Of a stretch of DNA of 64,000 bases, positions 12,811 through 23,674 are shown one piece after another. The notes under the pieces are model-generated. The model searched no databases, was not told the origin of the DNA, and saw only the letters and a program-made list of their open reading frames with translations. How positions within the stretch are numbered: the stretch's first letter is position 1; every line of letters starts with the position of its first letter. Made by a program: the position numbers and the translations under genes. The stretch lies in assembly GCA_015709205.1 (NCBI GenBank), contig JACCQO010000001.1:143748-207747 (forward strand). The letters are read 5' to 3'. This DNA comes from Desulfovibrionaceae bacterium. Lineage in GTDB: Bacteria; Desulfobacterota; Desulfovibrionia; Desulfovibrionales; Desulfovibrionaceae.

Positions 12811-12846
12811 GGGGCCGCCGTCCGAATCGGACGGCGGCCCCTTGCG
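12811..12846 (+). terminator. Strong hairpin ending the lyase/TRAP/hydratase operon
   Basis: A perfect 14-bp stem: GGGGCCGCCGTCCG (12811-12824) and its complement (12828-12841), with an AAT loop. Only a short T run follows. It also separates the operon from the distal end of the CRISPR array. Confidence 0.6.
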
Positions 12847-12899
12847 TTCGTACGGCAGGGAAGGCGCGGGGGCTGGGCATGCCCGCCACGAACTGGGTT

Positions 12900-15800
12900 C
12901 GAATCAGCCCCGCGGATGTGGGGAACACGGCACCTGGGCCCACGTCTGCTTGGTCGCCGTCGGATCATCCCCGCGGGCGCGGGGAACACCTGCTGCGCGA
13001 GGCCCGGCTGTACGCCATGGGCGGATCATCCTTGCGGGCGCGGGGAACACAGCCCCTTGGCCCTGAACCAGGCCAGGGCGTCCGGATCATCCCCGCGGGC
13101 GCGGAGAACACTCGTTGGCGAACCGGGTGCGCACCACCTCGGGCGGATCATCCCCGCGGGCGCGGGGAACACGTGCCGAACCGCCAGTGCTACATGGCCG
13201 AGAACGGATCATCCCCGCGGGCGCGGGGAACACTCAAGGAAGAAATGAAGCGGCTACGCAAGCAGCGGATCATCCCCGCGGGCGCGGGGAACACGTTAGG
13301 CGATCGTCAGCACGCGCCAGAGTTTCCGGATCATCCCCGCGGGCACGGGGAACACCCCGAGGAGTCGGTGAAGGACAGGCCCAGGGCCGGATCATCCCCG
13401 CGGGCGCGGGGAACACGCCTACAAGGGCCAGATCGGCGGCGTGTCCATCGGATCATCCCCGCGGGCGCGGGGAACACATCACCGACGGCACGAACACCGC
13501 GCCGTTCCGCGGATCATCCCCGCGGGCGCGGGGAACACGAAGACCATTGCACGCCGCGCCAGGCGCACTTCGGATCATCCCCGCGGGCGCGGGGAACACC
13601 GCACGTCCCGCGCGATGCGCACCAGCCGCGCCGGATCATCCCCGCGGGCGCGGGGAACACCTGCAGACCTTCCGGTCGGTCTCCGGCGACACCGGATCAT
13701 CCCCGCGGGCGCGGGGAACACCTGGAGCAGCACGTCGTCCAGCATCAGCCCGGCGGATCATCCCCGCGGGCGCGGGGAACACCGCGTGAAGCGCACATCC
13801 AAGGCAAGCTTGGGCGGATCATCCCCGCGGGCGCGGGGAACACTTTGGGCACCCCCACCTCTCTTCCTCTCTCTTCGGATCATCCCCGCGGGCGCGGGGA
13901 ACACTGCCGCGGGTCGATTTTCTTTTGCGACTTGGACGGATCATCCCCGCGGGCGCGGGGAACACTGGTGCGGGAACTGCAGGCTGACGGTGACGAACGG
14001 ATCATCCCCGCGGGCGCGGGGAACACCCGCCGCGCTCCAGGATGGCCTCCTGGGGCGACGGATCATCCCCGCGGGCGCGGGGAACACTCGCTGAGCCACG
14101 CAGCGATCTCGGCGGGGTCCGGATCATCCCCGCGGGCGCGGGGAACACGTATCCGCGCGCACTCGTCAGAGCAAACATCCCGGATCATCCCCGCGGGCGC
14201 GGGGAACACGCACCATCATCGAAGACTCGGAGCGGTTTCAACGGATCATCCCCGCGGGCGCGGGGAACACCATGTCGGCGACGTCCTTGACCTGCCCGCC
14301 GTCGGATCATCCCCGCGGGCGCGGGGAACACATCATTCTGCGCGATCCTGCGGGGACATGGCTCGGATCATCCCCGCGGGCGCGGGGAACACGTCGAGGG
14401 GGTGCGGCTGCTGCGGATCAGGAACGGATCATCCCCGCGGGCGCGGGGAACACGCCACACCGAGCATAGGCCCGGCGCTCGGCTGAGGATCATCCCCGCG
14501 GGCGCGGGGAACACGTAGGGGAGACCTTGTCTGACGACGGCGTGACCGGATCATCCCCGCGGGCGCGGGGAACACGTCCGGAGGACGGCGTTGCGCACGG
14601 TCGGGTTCGGATCATCCCCGCGGGCGCGGGGAACACTGGTTAGCTATCACTGAGCGTGGACACGTCCACGGATCATCCCCGCGGGCGCGGGGAACACGCG
14701 GCACGGTTAGCCCTGCCGGTACGCTTGACCGGATCATCCCCGCGGGCGCGGGGAACACCGTCTGCTGGTCCACGGTGCCCGCGTCGTCCGCGGATCATCC
14801 CCGCGGGCGCGGGGAACACGACTGGGTTGCATAGGCCATGTCTGTTCTCCTCGGATCATCCCCGCGGGCGCGGGGAACACGTGCGCGGCTATGTTTCGGC
14901 CATCCGTTCTCTCGGATCATCCCCGCGGGCGCGGGGAACACCGCGATCCCGTGGCGCTCATCTACATGACCGACGGATCATCCCCGCGGGCGCGGGGAAC
15001 ACCCGTCATTTTCGGCATCGGCTGGGTCACATTCCGGATCATCCCCGCGGGCGCGGGGAACACTATACAATCCCCTCATTCACAGGATAGTTCCACGGAT
15101 CATCCCCGCGGGCGCGGGGAACACTCGAGACTACCCGAGGCGAAGACGAAATTCGTCGGATCATCCCCGCGGGCGCGGGGAACACGCCGCCGTCAACACA
15201 ACGTCCAAAACCCATGCCGGATCATCCCCGCGGGCGCGGGGAACACATACATGTTTCCGAGTCGGCATACACCGTCCACGGATCATCCCCGCGGGCGCGG
15301 GGAACACCCGACACCGGCCAGGAACACCTCGCGCGGCGTCGGATCATCCCCGCGGGCGCGGGGAACACTCGGTAACGCTGCGGCCCGACCCATCCGGCCC
15401 CGGATCATCCCCGCGGGCGCGGGGAACACGCAACTCAATGAGCTTTCCGGCCCACTCCCCCGGATCATCCCCGCGGGCGCGGGGAACACGGAGTAGCTGC
15501 GCATTATGCTCCCCTCCTCACCGGATCATCCCCGCGGGCGCGGGGAACACGTCATGAGACGCGGGCAACTAGAGACTGGCGTCGGATCATCCCCGCGGGC
15601 GCGGGGAACACTGGGTATTAAACAAGAAAATGAAAAAGGGGCGCGGATCATCCCCGCGGGCGCGGGGAACACTAGCAAGCATTTAGCAGGGTTGCCTAGG
15701 TTGTCGGATCATCCCCGCGGGCGCGGGGAACACGACATCATGAGCCTGCGGGCCATGCGCATGGTCGGATCATCCCCGCGGGCGCGGGGAACACGCGTCC

Positions 15801-16952
15801 GGGATGCCGAGGGCCGCGCGCAACTGCGGATCATCCCCGCGGGCGCGGGGAACACGGACAGCTCGTCGAATGCCAAAGGCGCGCGAGCGGATCATCCCCG
15901 CGGGCGCGGGGAACACTAGTATTTGCCTGCCAGCTCGAACGTGGGCTGCGGATCATCCCCGCGGGCGCGGGGAACACGAGATTACCCAATCACTAAAGGG
16001 GATAGGGGCCGGATCATCCCCGCGGGCGCGGGGAACACGGGTGATCACGGGTCCGGACACGGGCCCGCGTCGGATCATCCCCGCGGGCGCGGGGAACACG
16101 CCGGCCAGGTCCTCGGGTTCGATGCGCGGATCGGATCATCCCCGCGGGCGCGGGGAACACCACGCGAACATGAGGAACCCGCCAGGATAGGACGGATCAT
16201 CCCCGCGGGCGCGGGGAACACGCGAAGAACTTGTCCGCGAAGAGCGCGGAAACCGGATCATCCCCGCGGGCGCGGGGAACACCGCCGGAGGACCTGCACA
16301 AGAAGGACCTGGGGCGGATCATCCCCGCGGGCGCGGGGAACACAGCTCGGTAAGCGTGGAGCAGTTGAAGTTGGTCGGATCATCCCCGCGGGCGCGGGGA
16401 ACACTACGATTGTCATGACAATTACGGCGTCTAGGTCGGATCATCCCCGCGGGCGCGGGGAACACTAGTAAAAAAACGCATAGTAGCTAGCCATAGGCGG
16501 ATCATCCCCGCGGGCGCGGGGAACACGCCCCGAAATAGGATTAACGCGGAGCCCTAAGCGGATCATCCCCGCGGGCGCGGGGAACACGTCTGGCCAAAGC
16601 CCGCCAATTCCGCCTCGCGCGGATCATCCCCGCGGGCGCGGGGAACACCTGGGCTGGAGCCCGAACGGCCGGGCCCGCGACGGATCATCCCCGCGGGCGC
16701 GGGGAACACACGCGCAGCAGCTGCACGCCTCCGGGAATGGGCGGATCATCCCCGCGGGCGCGGGGAACACCGCTTGTGCCAAGGTTTGCGCGACTATCTC
16801 GTCGGATCATCCCCGCGGGCGCGGGGAACACGTGGCGATGGAGGATCCCTGCATGCTGCTGGCGGATCATCCCCGCGGGCGCGGGGAACACGCATGCTGG
16901 TGGGCGGGTGCGCGATGACCAATCGGATCATCCCCGCGGGCGCGGGGAACAC
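12900..16952 (-). CRISPR. Type I-E CRISPR array, 67 repeats and 66 spacers
   Basis: A 29-bp repeat recurs every 61 bp. On the + strand it starts CGGATCATCCCCGCGGG and ends CGCGGGGAACAC. Spacers are 32 bp, with a few of 31 or 33. Counting repeat starts from 12900 to 16924 gives 67 repeats. The orientation of the I-E consensus means the crRNA is read from the minus strand, with the leader at the right beside cas2. In that direction each repeat is 5 nt, a 6-bp stem with a 4-nt loop, and the 8-nt handle AUGAUCCG. Consistent with this, degenerate repeats cluster at the left, leader-distal end (12900, 13022, 13083, 13327). Many spacers are visibly more AT-rich than the host. Confidence 0.98.
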
Positions 16953-17145
16953 TCTTGCGGGAACTGCGCGGGCTTGTTCCGGAAAAATCGGCTCCTCAAA
17001 ACTACCAACTTTTATCGCCAACATTCCGGATAGTTGCAACAACAAAGTCAGCACGCTACAACAGCCCGACAGCACTGGGTTTTTATTGCACTCAAAAGCG
17101 GTACTGGAAAAACCTATTTGATTGTCAAAGAACCAGCCACGTCAC
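16953..17145 (-). promoter_or_regulatory. CRISPR leader with array promoter
   Basis: About 190 bp between cas2 and the first repeat, AT-rich compared with its surroundings. On the minus strand a TTGCAA (17034-17039) and a GATAAA (17011-17016) are spaced by 17 bp, a plausible sigma-70 promoter that would start the pre-crRNA about 50 bp before the first repeat. New spacers should enter at 16952/16924. Confidence 0.65.
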
Positions 17146-18390
<1,245 letters not shown>

Positions 18391-18403
<13 letters not shown>

Positions 18404-19074
18404 CGCCGCACCAGCAGCAGGCCGCAGCCGAAGGCCTTGGCCTTGCCCACCCCGTTGAACAACGCCGCGCGCACCCGCTCCGCGTCCGCCACCCGGGCCA
18501 CGCCCTGGTAGTCCAACGCACTGAAACGGATGGCGCGCTTGCGCGGCACGCTCGGACCCAGGCGCATGTCGTGCTGCATGTAGCCGTCCGCGCGCAGGGT
18601 CTGGGACAAGAACTCCAGCCCCAGCGCCTCGCCGCGCGCCAGCAGCCAGTCGCAACCGGCCTGCTGCGCCAGCAACGGCCGCTGCGGCAGCCCGTCCTCG
18701 GGCACGCCCTGCCGCAGCAACTCGTGACGCGCGTGCATGACCACGTCCACGCGGCGCTTCACGCCCCGCTCGTCCGTAACCACACGCACCGGATTGGCGC
18801 GCAGGCTGAAGCGCAGCAGGTCACCGGCCCTGAGCGCCGGATCATACTCCCGCGTCCGAACGCCGAACCCGGCCCCGTTCCCCGGCCGCCGGTGCGAAAC
18901 CACCAGATATTCCAGTCCAGAACCGTCCATGCGGCGGAAGAGGAAGTCGCGCGGCGCGCCGTCCGCGCCGCCGAACAGCCGCCACAGGGCCTGATGCGCG
19001 CCGTAGAACCCCGAACGCGCCAGTGCGCAGGCCGTCACGGTCTCGGTCACCGTCGCCTTGGTCATGTACATCAT
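18391..19074 (-). CDS. cas6e: pre-crRNA endoribonuclease Cas6e (Cse3)
   Basis: A 227-residue RAMP protein that should cleave the repeat at the base of its hairpin and leave the 8-nt 5' handle. It shows the Cas6e N-terminal pattern with a histidine in GFYGAHQALWRLF, DFLFRRMDG, and the glycine-rich RAMP loop near the C-terminus (GVGKAKAFGCGLLLV). Its start overlaps the cas5e stop by 4 bp (ATGA). Confidence 0.94.
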
Positions 19075-19817
19075 TCACCTCCCTGCTCCCGCATGCCGGG
19101 AGCGGGCGCGCGCAGATGCGCCTCGGCGCGCCGCTTGAATTGCCAGGCCGCCCGCGACGCCAGCGCGTCGTGCCGGAACACCGTCTCCGGAGCCTCGACC
19201 CAGCCGTCCTCCACGTACACGTCGCACGGCACGCCCCGCCCGGGGCACAGCCGGGACAGCAGTTGCGGGCAGCCGTAGCCGGCCAGGGCCTCGAGCACCG
19301 TATCCGCTTCGCGGATCTGCGGCCCCAGGGGCAAGGCCGCGGGGCAGGAACGCCGCCCAAGGTAGGGAATGAACGCCGGGGCGTTGAGTGCGGCGGCCAG
19401 TTCCACCGGGGTCCTTTCCGTCGCGGCGACCACGGGCCAGAGGCAGACCGTAAACAGCGCGTCCTGCAGGTAGGTGCGCTGCGAAACGGTGGTCGAGAGC
19501 GCGGCGGACTCCGGACGCATGTCCACCAGCTCGTCGCGCCGAGTGCGGCAGCGCCCGGCCCACTTCCCGGCCGGCGTCTGCACGGTGTGGAAGTCCGTGA
19601 CCGGCACGCCCGGCGCGTCCACGCGCACGGCAAAGCCCCACTGCGCGTGCAGTGCGCGGTGCGCGGCCTCGTCGGCGCGGTCGATGCCGAGCGCCCCGGC
19701 CACCAGCCCGAGGACGGCCGTCTTCGAAGGGCGGTCCCAGGAATCGCGGATCACGTTCACGGCCACCGAGCCCCAGGAGGCCAAGGGCCCGTAGAGTTGG
19801 AAGAGCACGTGTTCCAT
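19071..19817 (-). CDS. cas5e: Cascade subunit Cas5e (CasD)
   Basis: A 248-residue RAMP-fold subunit that caps the crRNA 5' handle. The N-terminus LFQLYGPLASWGSVAVNVIRDSWDRPSKTAVLGLV is the signature of Cas5. It begins 4 bp after the cas7e stop. Confidence 0.95.
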   Translation of the reverse strand: MEHVLFQLYGPLASWGSVAVNVIRDSWDRPSKTAVLGLVAGALGIDRADEAAHRALHAQWGFAVRVDAPGVPVTDFHTVQTPAGKWAGRCRTRRDELVDMRPESAALSTTVSQRTYLQDALFTVCLWPVVAATERTPVELAAALNAPAFIPYLGRRSCPAALPLGPQIREADTVLEALAGYGCPQLLSRLCPGRGVPCDVYVEDGWVEAPETVFRHDALASRAAWQFKRRAEAHLRAPAPGMREQGGE

Positions 19818-19821
19818 GGCC

Positions 19822-20922
19822 CTACTCCGCGACGAAGTCCCAGACCTCGGCCATGGAACCGCCCTCGCCCACCAGGCATTCCCTGGACTCGAAGGCCATG
19901 TCGTAGCATCCGTCCATGGTCTTCTTGGCCGTGCGCAGGGCGTCCACGGCCTGCGCCAGCATGCCCGCGTCCTTGTGCGGCTCGATGGGATCCAGGAAGG
20001 CCACGGACAGATTGCGCGGCTGCGCCGGACCGCGTTCGGCCAGCAGGTAGGAGGCGTAGGCGCGCGAGCCGAAGCTGTTCTGCTTGCCGGAGGGGGCCAC
20101 GGTGCAGGCGGCCTCGGCCAGGGCGCGCAGGGCCTTGCGGGCCAGATCCTCGTTGCCGTCCAGGTTCTTCACCAGCAGGCCGCGGTCCACGCAGACGTAG
20201 AGGTAGAAAAGCCCGGCCCCGAACTCCTGGATGCCCATGTGCCCGGCCCCGGCATCCTCCTCCATGCGGTTGAGGTCGTCCACGGCGGTGAAGAAATCGT
20301 CCTCCACGTGCGCCGTGTTCACGGAGATGGGGTGCGCCACCTGCACAGCGGCATCGGTGTTGAAGGCGGGCTCGGCCGCGATCATGCGCCCGAACATGGC
20401 CACGTCCACCGGACTGGACTTGCGCAGAAGCACGAGTTCCTTCTCGTCGATCTTGGCGCCGCCCTTGAAGACGTCCAGAAGCTCCTGCACCGCGGCGATC
20501 TCGGCCGGGCCGATGTGCACCATCTGCTCGGTCTCCAGCACGGCGAAGGGGTTCTTGGCGTCCTTGGCCTTGGCCTTGCCGAAGCAGCCGGCGATGGCCC
20601 CGGCCAGATCCAGCGCCTTCTTGTCCGGCTTGGCCTCGCGGTCCAGGTCCAGCGGGGCGGCCAGGGCCTCGGCGTAGGTCGCGCCGCGGGTCAGGGCCAG
20701 ATAGGCCCGCAGCCCGGCCTCCTTGGTGCGCACGCCCATGTGCCCGGCCAGGGCGGACTGGAACGCATCGCTCGTGCGCCAGGCGCGCTTGATGCACTGG
20801 GAGGAGATGCGCAGCCGCATCCGCCCGCCCACGATGGCGGTCTTGGGGCGGCCCAGATCGTCGCGATTGAGGTTGGCCGGGGGATAGTTGGTCAGAATGT
20901 GCATTTGAATAAAAGTGCTCAT
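19822..20922 (-). CDS. cas7e: Cascade backbone subunit Cas7e (CasC)
   Basis: A 366-residue protein that forms the helical crRNA-binding backbone. It is recognised by its start MSTFIQMHILTNYPPANLNRDDLGRPKTA and RLRISSQCIKRAWR, and by the internal DVAMFGRM and VEDDFFTAVDDL blocks typical of Cse4/CasC. It is separated from cas11 by 9 bp. Confidence 0.96.
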   Translation of the reverse strand: MSTFIQMHILTNYPPANLNRDDLGRPKTAIVGGRMRLRISSQCIKRAWRTSDAFQSALAGHMGVRTKEAGLRAYLALTRGATYAEALAAPLDLDREAKPDKKALDLAGAIAGCFGKAKAKDAKNPFAVLETEQMVHIGPAEIAAVQELLDVFKGGAKIDEKELVLLRKSSPVDVAMFGRMIAAEPAFNTDAAVQVAHPISVNTAHVEDDFFTAVDDLNRMEEDAGAGHMGIQEFGAGLFYLYVCVDRGLLVKNLDGNEDLARKALRALAEAACTVAPSGKQNSFGSRAYASYLLAERGPAQPRNLSVAFLDPIEPHKDAGMLAQAVDALRTAKKTMDGCYDMAFESRECLVGEGGSMAEVWDFVAE

Positions 20923-20931
20923 GGGGCGCTC

Positions 20932-21501
20932 CTATTTGGTTTGGTTCTGTTCGCGCTGCTTGGACGGCAGGGCGTTGTAGTAGTTCTTGGCCCATTCCAC
21001 GCGGGTCGCGTCGTCCCACTTGAAGCAGGCCCAGGCCAGGCTCTTGAAATTGGTGCGCTGGCCGGTCATCTTCACCAGCCGCACGAGCATGGTGTAGAGA
21101 TCGTCGGGCTCCTGGATGCGCAGGAGCTTGCGGAACCGCGCCGGGGCCACGGCCGCCGTGCCGCCACCCTCGCGCGCGGGAGCGGCCATCAGACGCGCGA
21201 AGGGCGTGCCCTCGACCGGGGTGCGCACATGGGCCCCGATGCCCGCGAGCATGGCCAGCGGCACAAGCTCCGCCTCGGCAACGCCGATGCCCCGGGCCTC
21301 CAGCAGCGGCAGCAGCCCGCCACCGAAGGCCGCGGTCATGCAGACTTCGAGCGGGCTCTTGGCGCGGCACAGTTCCGCGCGCATTCCACGGTCAGGCGCT
21401 TCGCGCTCCTCCTCCTGGTCGGCCGAAGCCTCCCGAAAGCCGGAGACACTCTTCCACCACTTGCGGAACGTCTTCTGAAACTCCTCACGTTCGTGGATCA
21501 T
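20932..21501 (-). CDS. cse2: Cascade small subunit Cas11e (Cse2/CasB)
   Basis: A 189-residue, largely helical small subunit; two copies stabilise the non-target strand in the E. coli complex. The ATG at 21501 (MIHEREEFQKTFRKWW) overlaps the cas8e stop in an ATGA junction. The longer open frame upstream is cas8e read out of frame. The C-terminus carries the typical FKSLAWACFKWDD segment. Confidence 0.9.
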   Translation of the reverse strand: MIHEREEFQKTFRKWWKSVSGFREASADQEEEREAPDRGMRAELCRAKSPLEVCMTAAFGGGLLPLLEARGIGVAEAELVPLAMLAGIGAHVRTPVEGTPFARLMAAPAREGGGTAAVAPARFRKLLRIQEPDDLYTMLVRLVKMTGQRTNFKSLAWACFKWDDATRVEWAKNYYNALPSKQREQNQTK

Positions 21502-23156
21502 CGATTGGCTCCTTGTTCTTGGGGTGCTGCCTGCTCCGCGAATTCCGGGGATTCCGGGGGTTCCGGGCGCTCCGGACGCCGCGGCGGCAGGATTCCGAGA
21601 ATGTCCCAAACGCGGGACTTATCGCCGTGCGTGTAGCCGCGCAGCTTGCCCCAGGCCGCGCCGATGCGCTCGAACTGCGTGTCGTCCGGCGAGACGGCGA
21701 GCACGCTCTCGTTGAAGATGGCCGCGGCCCGGTTCTGCAACGTCTCCAGGAACACCCGGCGCGCGGCCTTGCGGGCGTCCTCGTCGTCCAGACGGGCCAG
21801 GCAGCGGTCCACCGCGTCCAGAAACGCGGGCTGCGTGGCGGACCAGAAGCGGACGTTGACCGCCTCCAGGAGCGTGGAGCCGTTGGGCGACTTCTGTTTT
21901 TCGTCGGCCAGGGCACCGCCCACGGCGGAATAGAGGCAGGAGCGCACGTGGTCCGCGCAACGCACCAGCCGTTCGACCTCCTCGGCCTGCTGCTTGCGGT
22001 CCTCGGAGGTCGCGGCCACGCGCGCAGGCATGGTCTCCTCGGCCCAGGCCAGGGGCTTCATGTTGTCCATGGCATACCCGCAGAACCGCAGGCGGATTTC
22101 GTGCACGTCACGGTACTCGCTGTGCAGCCGTTCGAGATGGCGGAGGACCGCGGGCGACGGGTGGCGGCGCGTGACCATCTCGTCGCCGACCTTTTCGCGC
22201 TCCGCGAACAACAGTCCCCACCAGTCTCGATAGCAGCCCATCAGCGCCGTGCCCTTGATGGAAAGCGGCCCGGCGTTCTGGTCGATGCGCATGGGCGTGA
22301 GCGGATGCCGCCATTCGCCGGAGTATTTTCCGCCATGGTGCACGGCCCGGAAGGAGGTGACCACCGGCCCGGAAATGCCGCAGACGTCGCACTGCCCCTC
22401 CGTGTCTGGAGCAGTGAGGCGGATGCGCCGGGGCATGGACCAGAACACGTGCAGCGGATGCACGTTCCCGGCGAGGATCGCTTCATCATTGCTGCTGGTG
22501 CGGGTCGGCGCAAGCCAGGGGAAGATGCCGCCCGCTCGCGGGGCCTGCGCATCGGTGCCCTTGTCGTAGTCCTTGCGGAGCACGACGTTGCTCCAGAGCG
22601 TCGCCCAGAGCGTGTCGCCGAGCACCAGGCCGCTCACCGGCCCGCCGCCGCGCAGACTCACACGATGCCCGCGCCCGCCGCTCGGGGCGAATTGCTGCAG
22701 CACCTGCAGCGCGGCGGCCGCGCAGCTCGGGCACAGGGCGCGCACGGCTCCGGACCGGACGAACATCTCGCTTCCGGCCGCGCTGATCAGCAGGTCGCGA
22801 ATGTCCCAGTCCTTGTGCAGGTCGCCCGGCGTGAAATCCTGCTGAAAAGCCGGGCCGTCCTCATTGAACAGCTCGAAGGCGTCCGCTTCCTTTGCAAACG
22901 CCACGCGCAACGATTCGGGCTGGGGCGGGGCCGTGAGCAGCCGTTCCCACGCCTTGTCGTCGGCGGGTTCCAGGGTGGTCTGCAGCAGTCCGACGAGAAA
23001 TTCGGCCACGCCCGCCTCGAAATCGGGCCGCGGCCAGTCCATGGCCACGACGGGATTAACGTCCATCCCGTCCGTGATCCCCCACGGCGGAATGGCCTCG
23101 CGCTTGCCATCCCGCCGAACAACCGGGATCCAGGCTTCAGAGATCAAGTTGAACAT
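21498..23156 (-). CDS. cas8e: Cascade large subunit Cas8e (Cse1/CasA)
   Basis: A 552-residue large subunit that reads the PAM and recruits Cas3. It begins FNLISEAWIPVVRRDGKREAI, the standard Cse1 N-terminus, and carries CDVCGISGPVVTSFR, a zinc-finger-like CxxC region of Cse1. It is the first gene of the Cascade operon and has an unusually long non-coding upstream region of 518 bp that contains its promoter and a candidate regulatory RNA. Confidence 0.95.
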   Translation of the reverse strand: MFNLISEAWIPVVRRDGKREAIPPWGITDGMDVNPVVAMDWPRPDFEAGVAEFLVGLLQTTLEPADDKAWERLLTAPPQPESLRVAFAKEADAFELFNEDGPAFQQDFTPGDLHKDWDIRDLLISAAGSEMFVRSGAVRALCPSCAAAALQVLQQFAPSGGRGHRVSLRGGGPVSGLVLGDTLWATLWSNVVLRKDYDKGTDAQAPRAGGIFPWLAPTRTSSNDEAILAGNVHPLHVFWSMPRRIRLTAPDTEGQCDVCGISGPVVTSFRAVHHGGKYSGEWRHPLTPMRIDQNAGPLSIKGTALMGCYRDWWGLLFAEREKVGDEMVTRRHPSPAVLRHLERLHSEYRDVHEIRLRFCGYAMDNMKPLAWAEETMPARVAATSEDRKQQAEEVERLVRCADHVRSCLYSAVGGALADEKQKSPNGSTLLEAVNVRFWSATQPAFLDAVDRCLARLDDEDARKAARRVFLETLQNRAAAIFNESVLAVSPDDTQFERIGAAWGKLRGYTHGDKSRVWDILGILPPRRPERPEPPESPEFAEQAAPQEQGANR

Positions 23157-23364
23157 TTTTTCCTCCCGATAGAGCTTGCGGCTGGATTACCGCGACAACA
23201 TGACGTACGATACAGGCGCATATATGATCCGATGATGGCGACCGGATCACGAACCGCATCCCCAGTTCCCGGAGTCGCTTCGCGAGAGCGACCGGCCCGA
23301 ACGCCGATTCCAACCCGTCGGGCCACGGGAAAGGGGTGCGGGGACAGCTTAGGGTTCGCCAGCT

Positions 23365-23388
23365 GGGAAATACGCTTCCCAATGGGAA
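23365..23388. promoter_or_regulatory. Operator-like inverted repeats in the cas8e leader
   Basis: GGGAA (23365-23369), TTCCC (23376-23380) and GGGAA (23384-23388) form two overlapping inverted repeats, the tighter being TTCCC-AAT-GGGAA. They lie about 25-45 nt downstream of the predicted cas8e transcription start, so they could be a repressor site or an RNA hairpin. Confidence 0.3.
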
Positions 23389-23417
23389 GAATTAGCGTTG
23401 TGCCGTGCATGTGAGAA

Positions 23418-23447
23418 GGAATACTCACTGCAGCGTTTTTTTGTCAA
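23418..23447 (-). promoter_or_regulatory. Predicted cas8e operon promoter
   Basis: On the minus strand a perfect -35 TTGACA (23447-23442) is followed 18 bp later by TATTCC (23423-23418). The start would be near 23411, giving a leader of about 255 nt before cas8e. The -35 box overlaps the end of the site matched by the candidate guide RNA described at 23517-23617. Confidence 0.55.
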
Positions 23448-23470
23448 TTCATCATGATAATTAAATACTT
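23446..23470 (-). promoter_or_regulatory. Candidate Cascade-binding site with AAG PAM at the cas8e promoter
   Basis: On the minus strand AAG (23470-23468) directly precedes TATTTAATT (23467-23459). These nine bases are identical to the first nine of the guide in the neighbouring crRNA-like RNA, and AAG is the canonical type I-E PAM. The remaining guide positions do not match without gaps, so a full R-loop and Cas3 cleavage would not be expected. A 22-nt footprint would reach the TTGACA -35 box. Confidence 0.6.
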
Positions 23471-23516
23471 TGTTTTTTTGTAAGATTTAATTTTTCCAGT
23501 CTGTTAGCAATAGAAA

Positions 23517-23617
23517 GCGGCAGCAATTTATTGCCGCCGCCTCTCCCCCCGCCGTGCGGGGAACACTCAAATCATCTCAAATTAAATACGGTTCATCACC
23601 AAACTATTGGCGAACAT
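23517..23617 (-). ncRNA. crRNA-like regulatory RNA (CreR/CreA-type) between cas3 and cas8e
   Basis: Read on the minus strand. The first degenerate repeat (23617-23589) has exactly 29 nt in the layout of the array repeat: 5 nt, a 6-bp stem CGCCAA/UUGGUG with a 4-nt loop, and the 8-nt handle AUGAACCG (7 of 8 identical to the array). The stem sequence differs on both sides yet still pairs. A 22-nt guide follows (23588-23567) beginning UAUUUAAUUUGAG. The second degenerate repeat (23566-23547) keeps GUGUUCCCCGC and its pairing arm GCGGGG but loses the handle. A GCGGCA/TGCCGC hairpin (23537-23517) then precedes TTTCT, a possible terminator. Such RNAs are known to guide Cascade to repress cas or toxin promoters through short seed matches; the role here is inferred. 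Confidence 0.7.
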
Positions 23618-23623
23618 TTTTTA

Positions 23624-23653
23624 AGAATAACTCAACTTTCCACAAAAAGCCAA
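23624..23653 (-). promoter_or_regulatory. Predicted promoter of the crRNA-like RNA
   Basis: On the minus strand TTGGCT (23653-23648) and TATTCT (23629-23624) are spaced by 18 bp. The predicted start falls at about 23617, the first base of the upstream degenerate repeat. Both boxes match 4 of 6 consensus positions. Confidence 0.45.
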
Positions 23654-23674
23654 TCATCAAAATGTGATATCGTT

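Noticed and set aside
12879-16891. Many overlapping open frames inside the array, on both strands, with repeating DHPRGRGEH, GSSPRARGT and RIIPAGAGNT peptides (and VFPAPAGMIR on the other strand).
   Set aside because: These are translations of the 29-bp repeat in different frames; the 61-bp period keeps frames open. They are not genes.
23440-23467. Extended pairing of the crRNA-like guide with its promoter site beyond the nine-base seed, if a two-base gap is allowed (GATGATTTGA versus GATGAATTGA).
   Set aside because: Cascade R-loops do not tolerate such gaps, so I count only the ungapped nine-base seed plus PAM. The gapped similarity may reflect the origin of the guide but is not used as evidence.
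23157-23674. A possible toxin gene (CreT-like) accompanying the crRNA-like RNA.
   Set aside because: I looked for a short frame with a start and ribosome-binding site in the gap and found none that is convincing.
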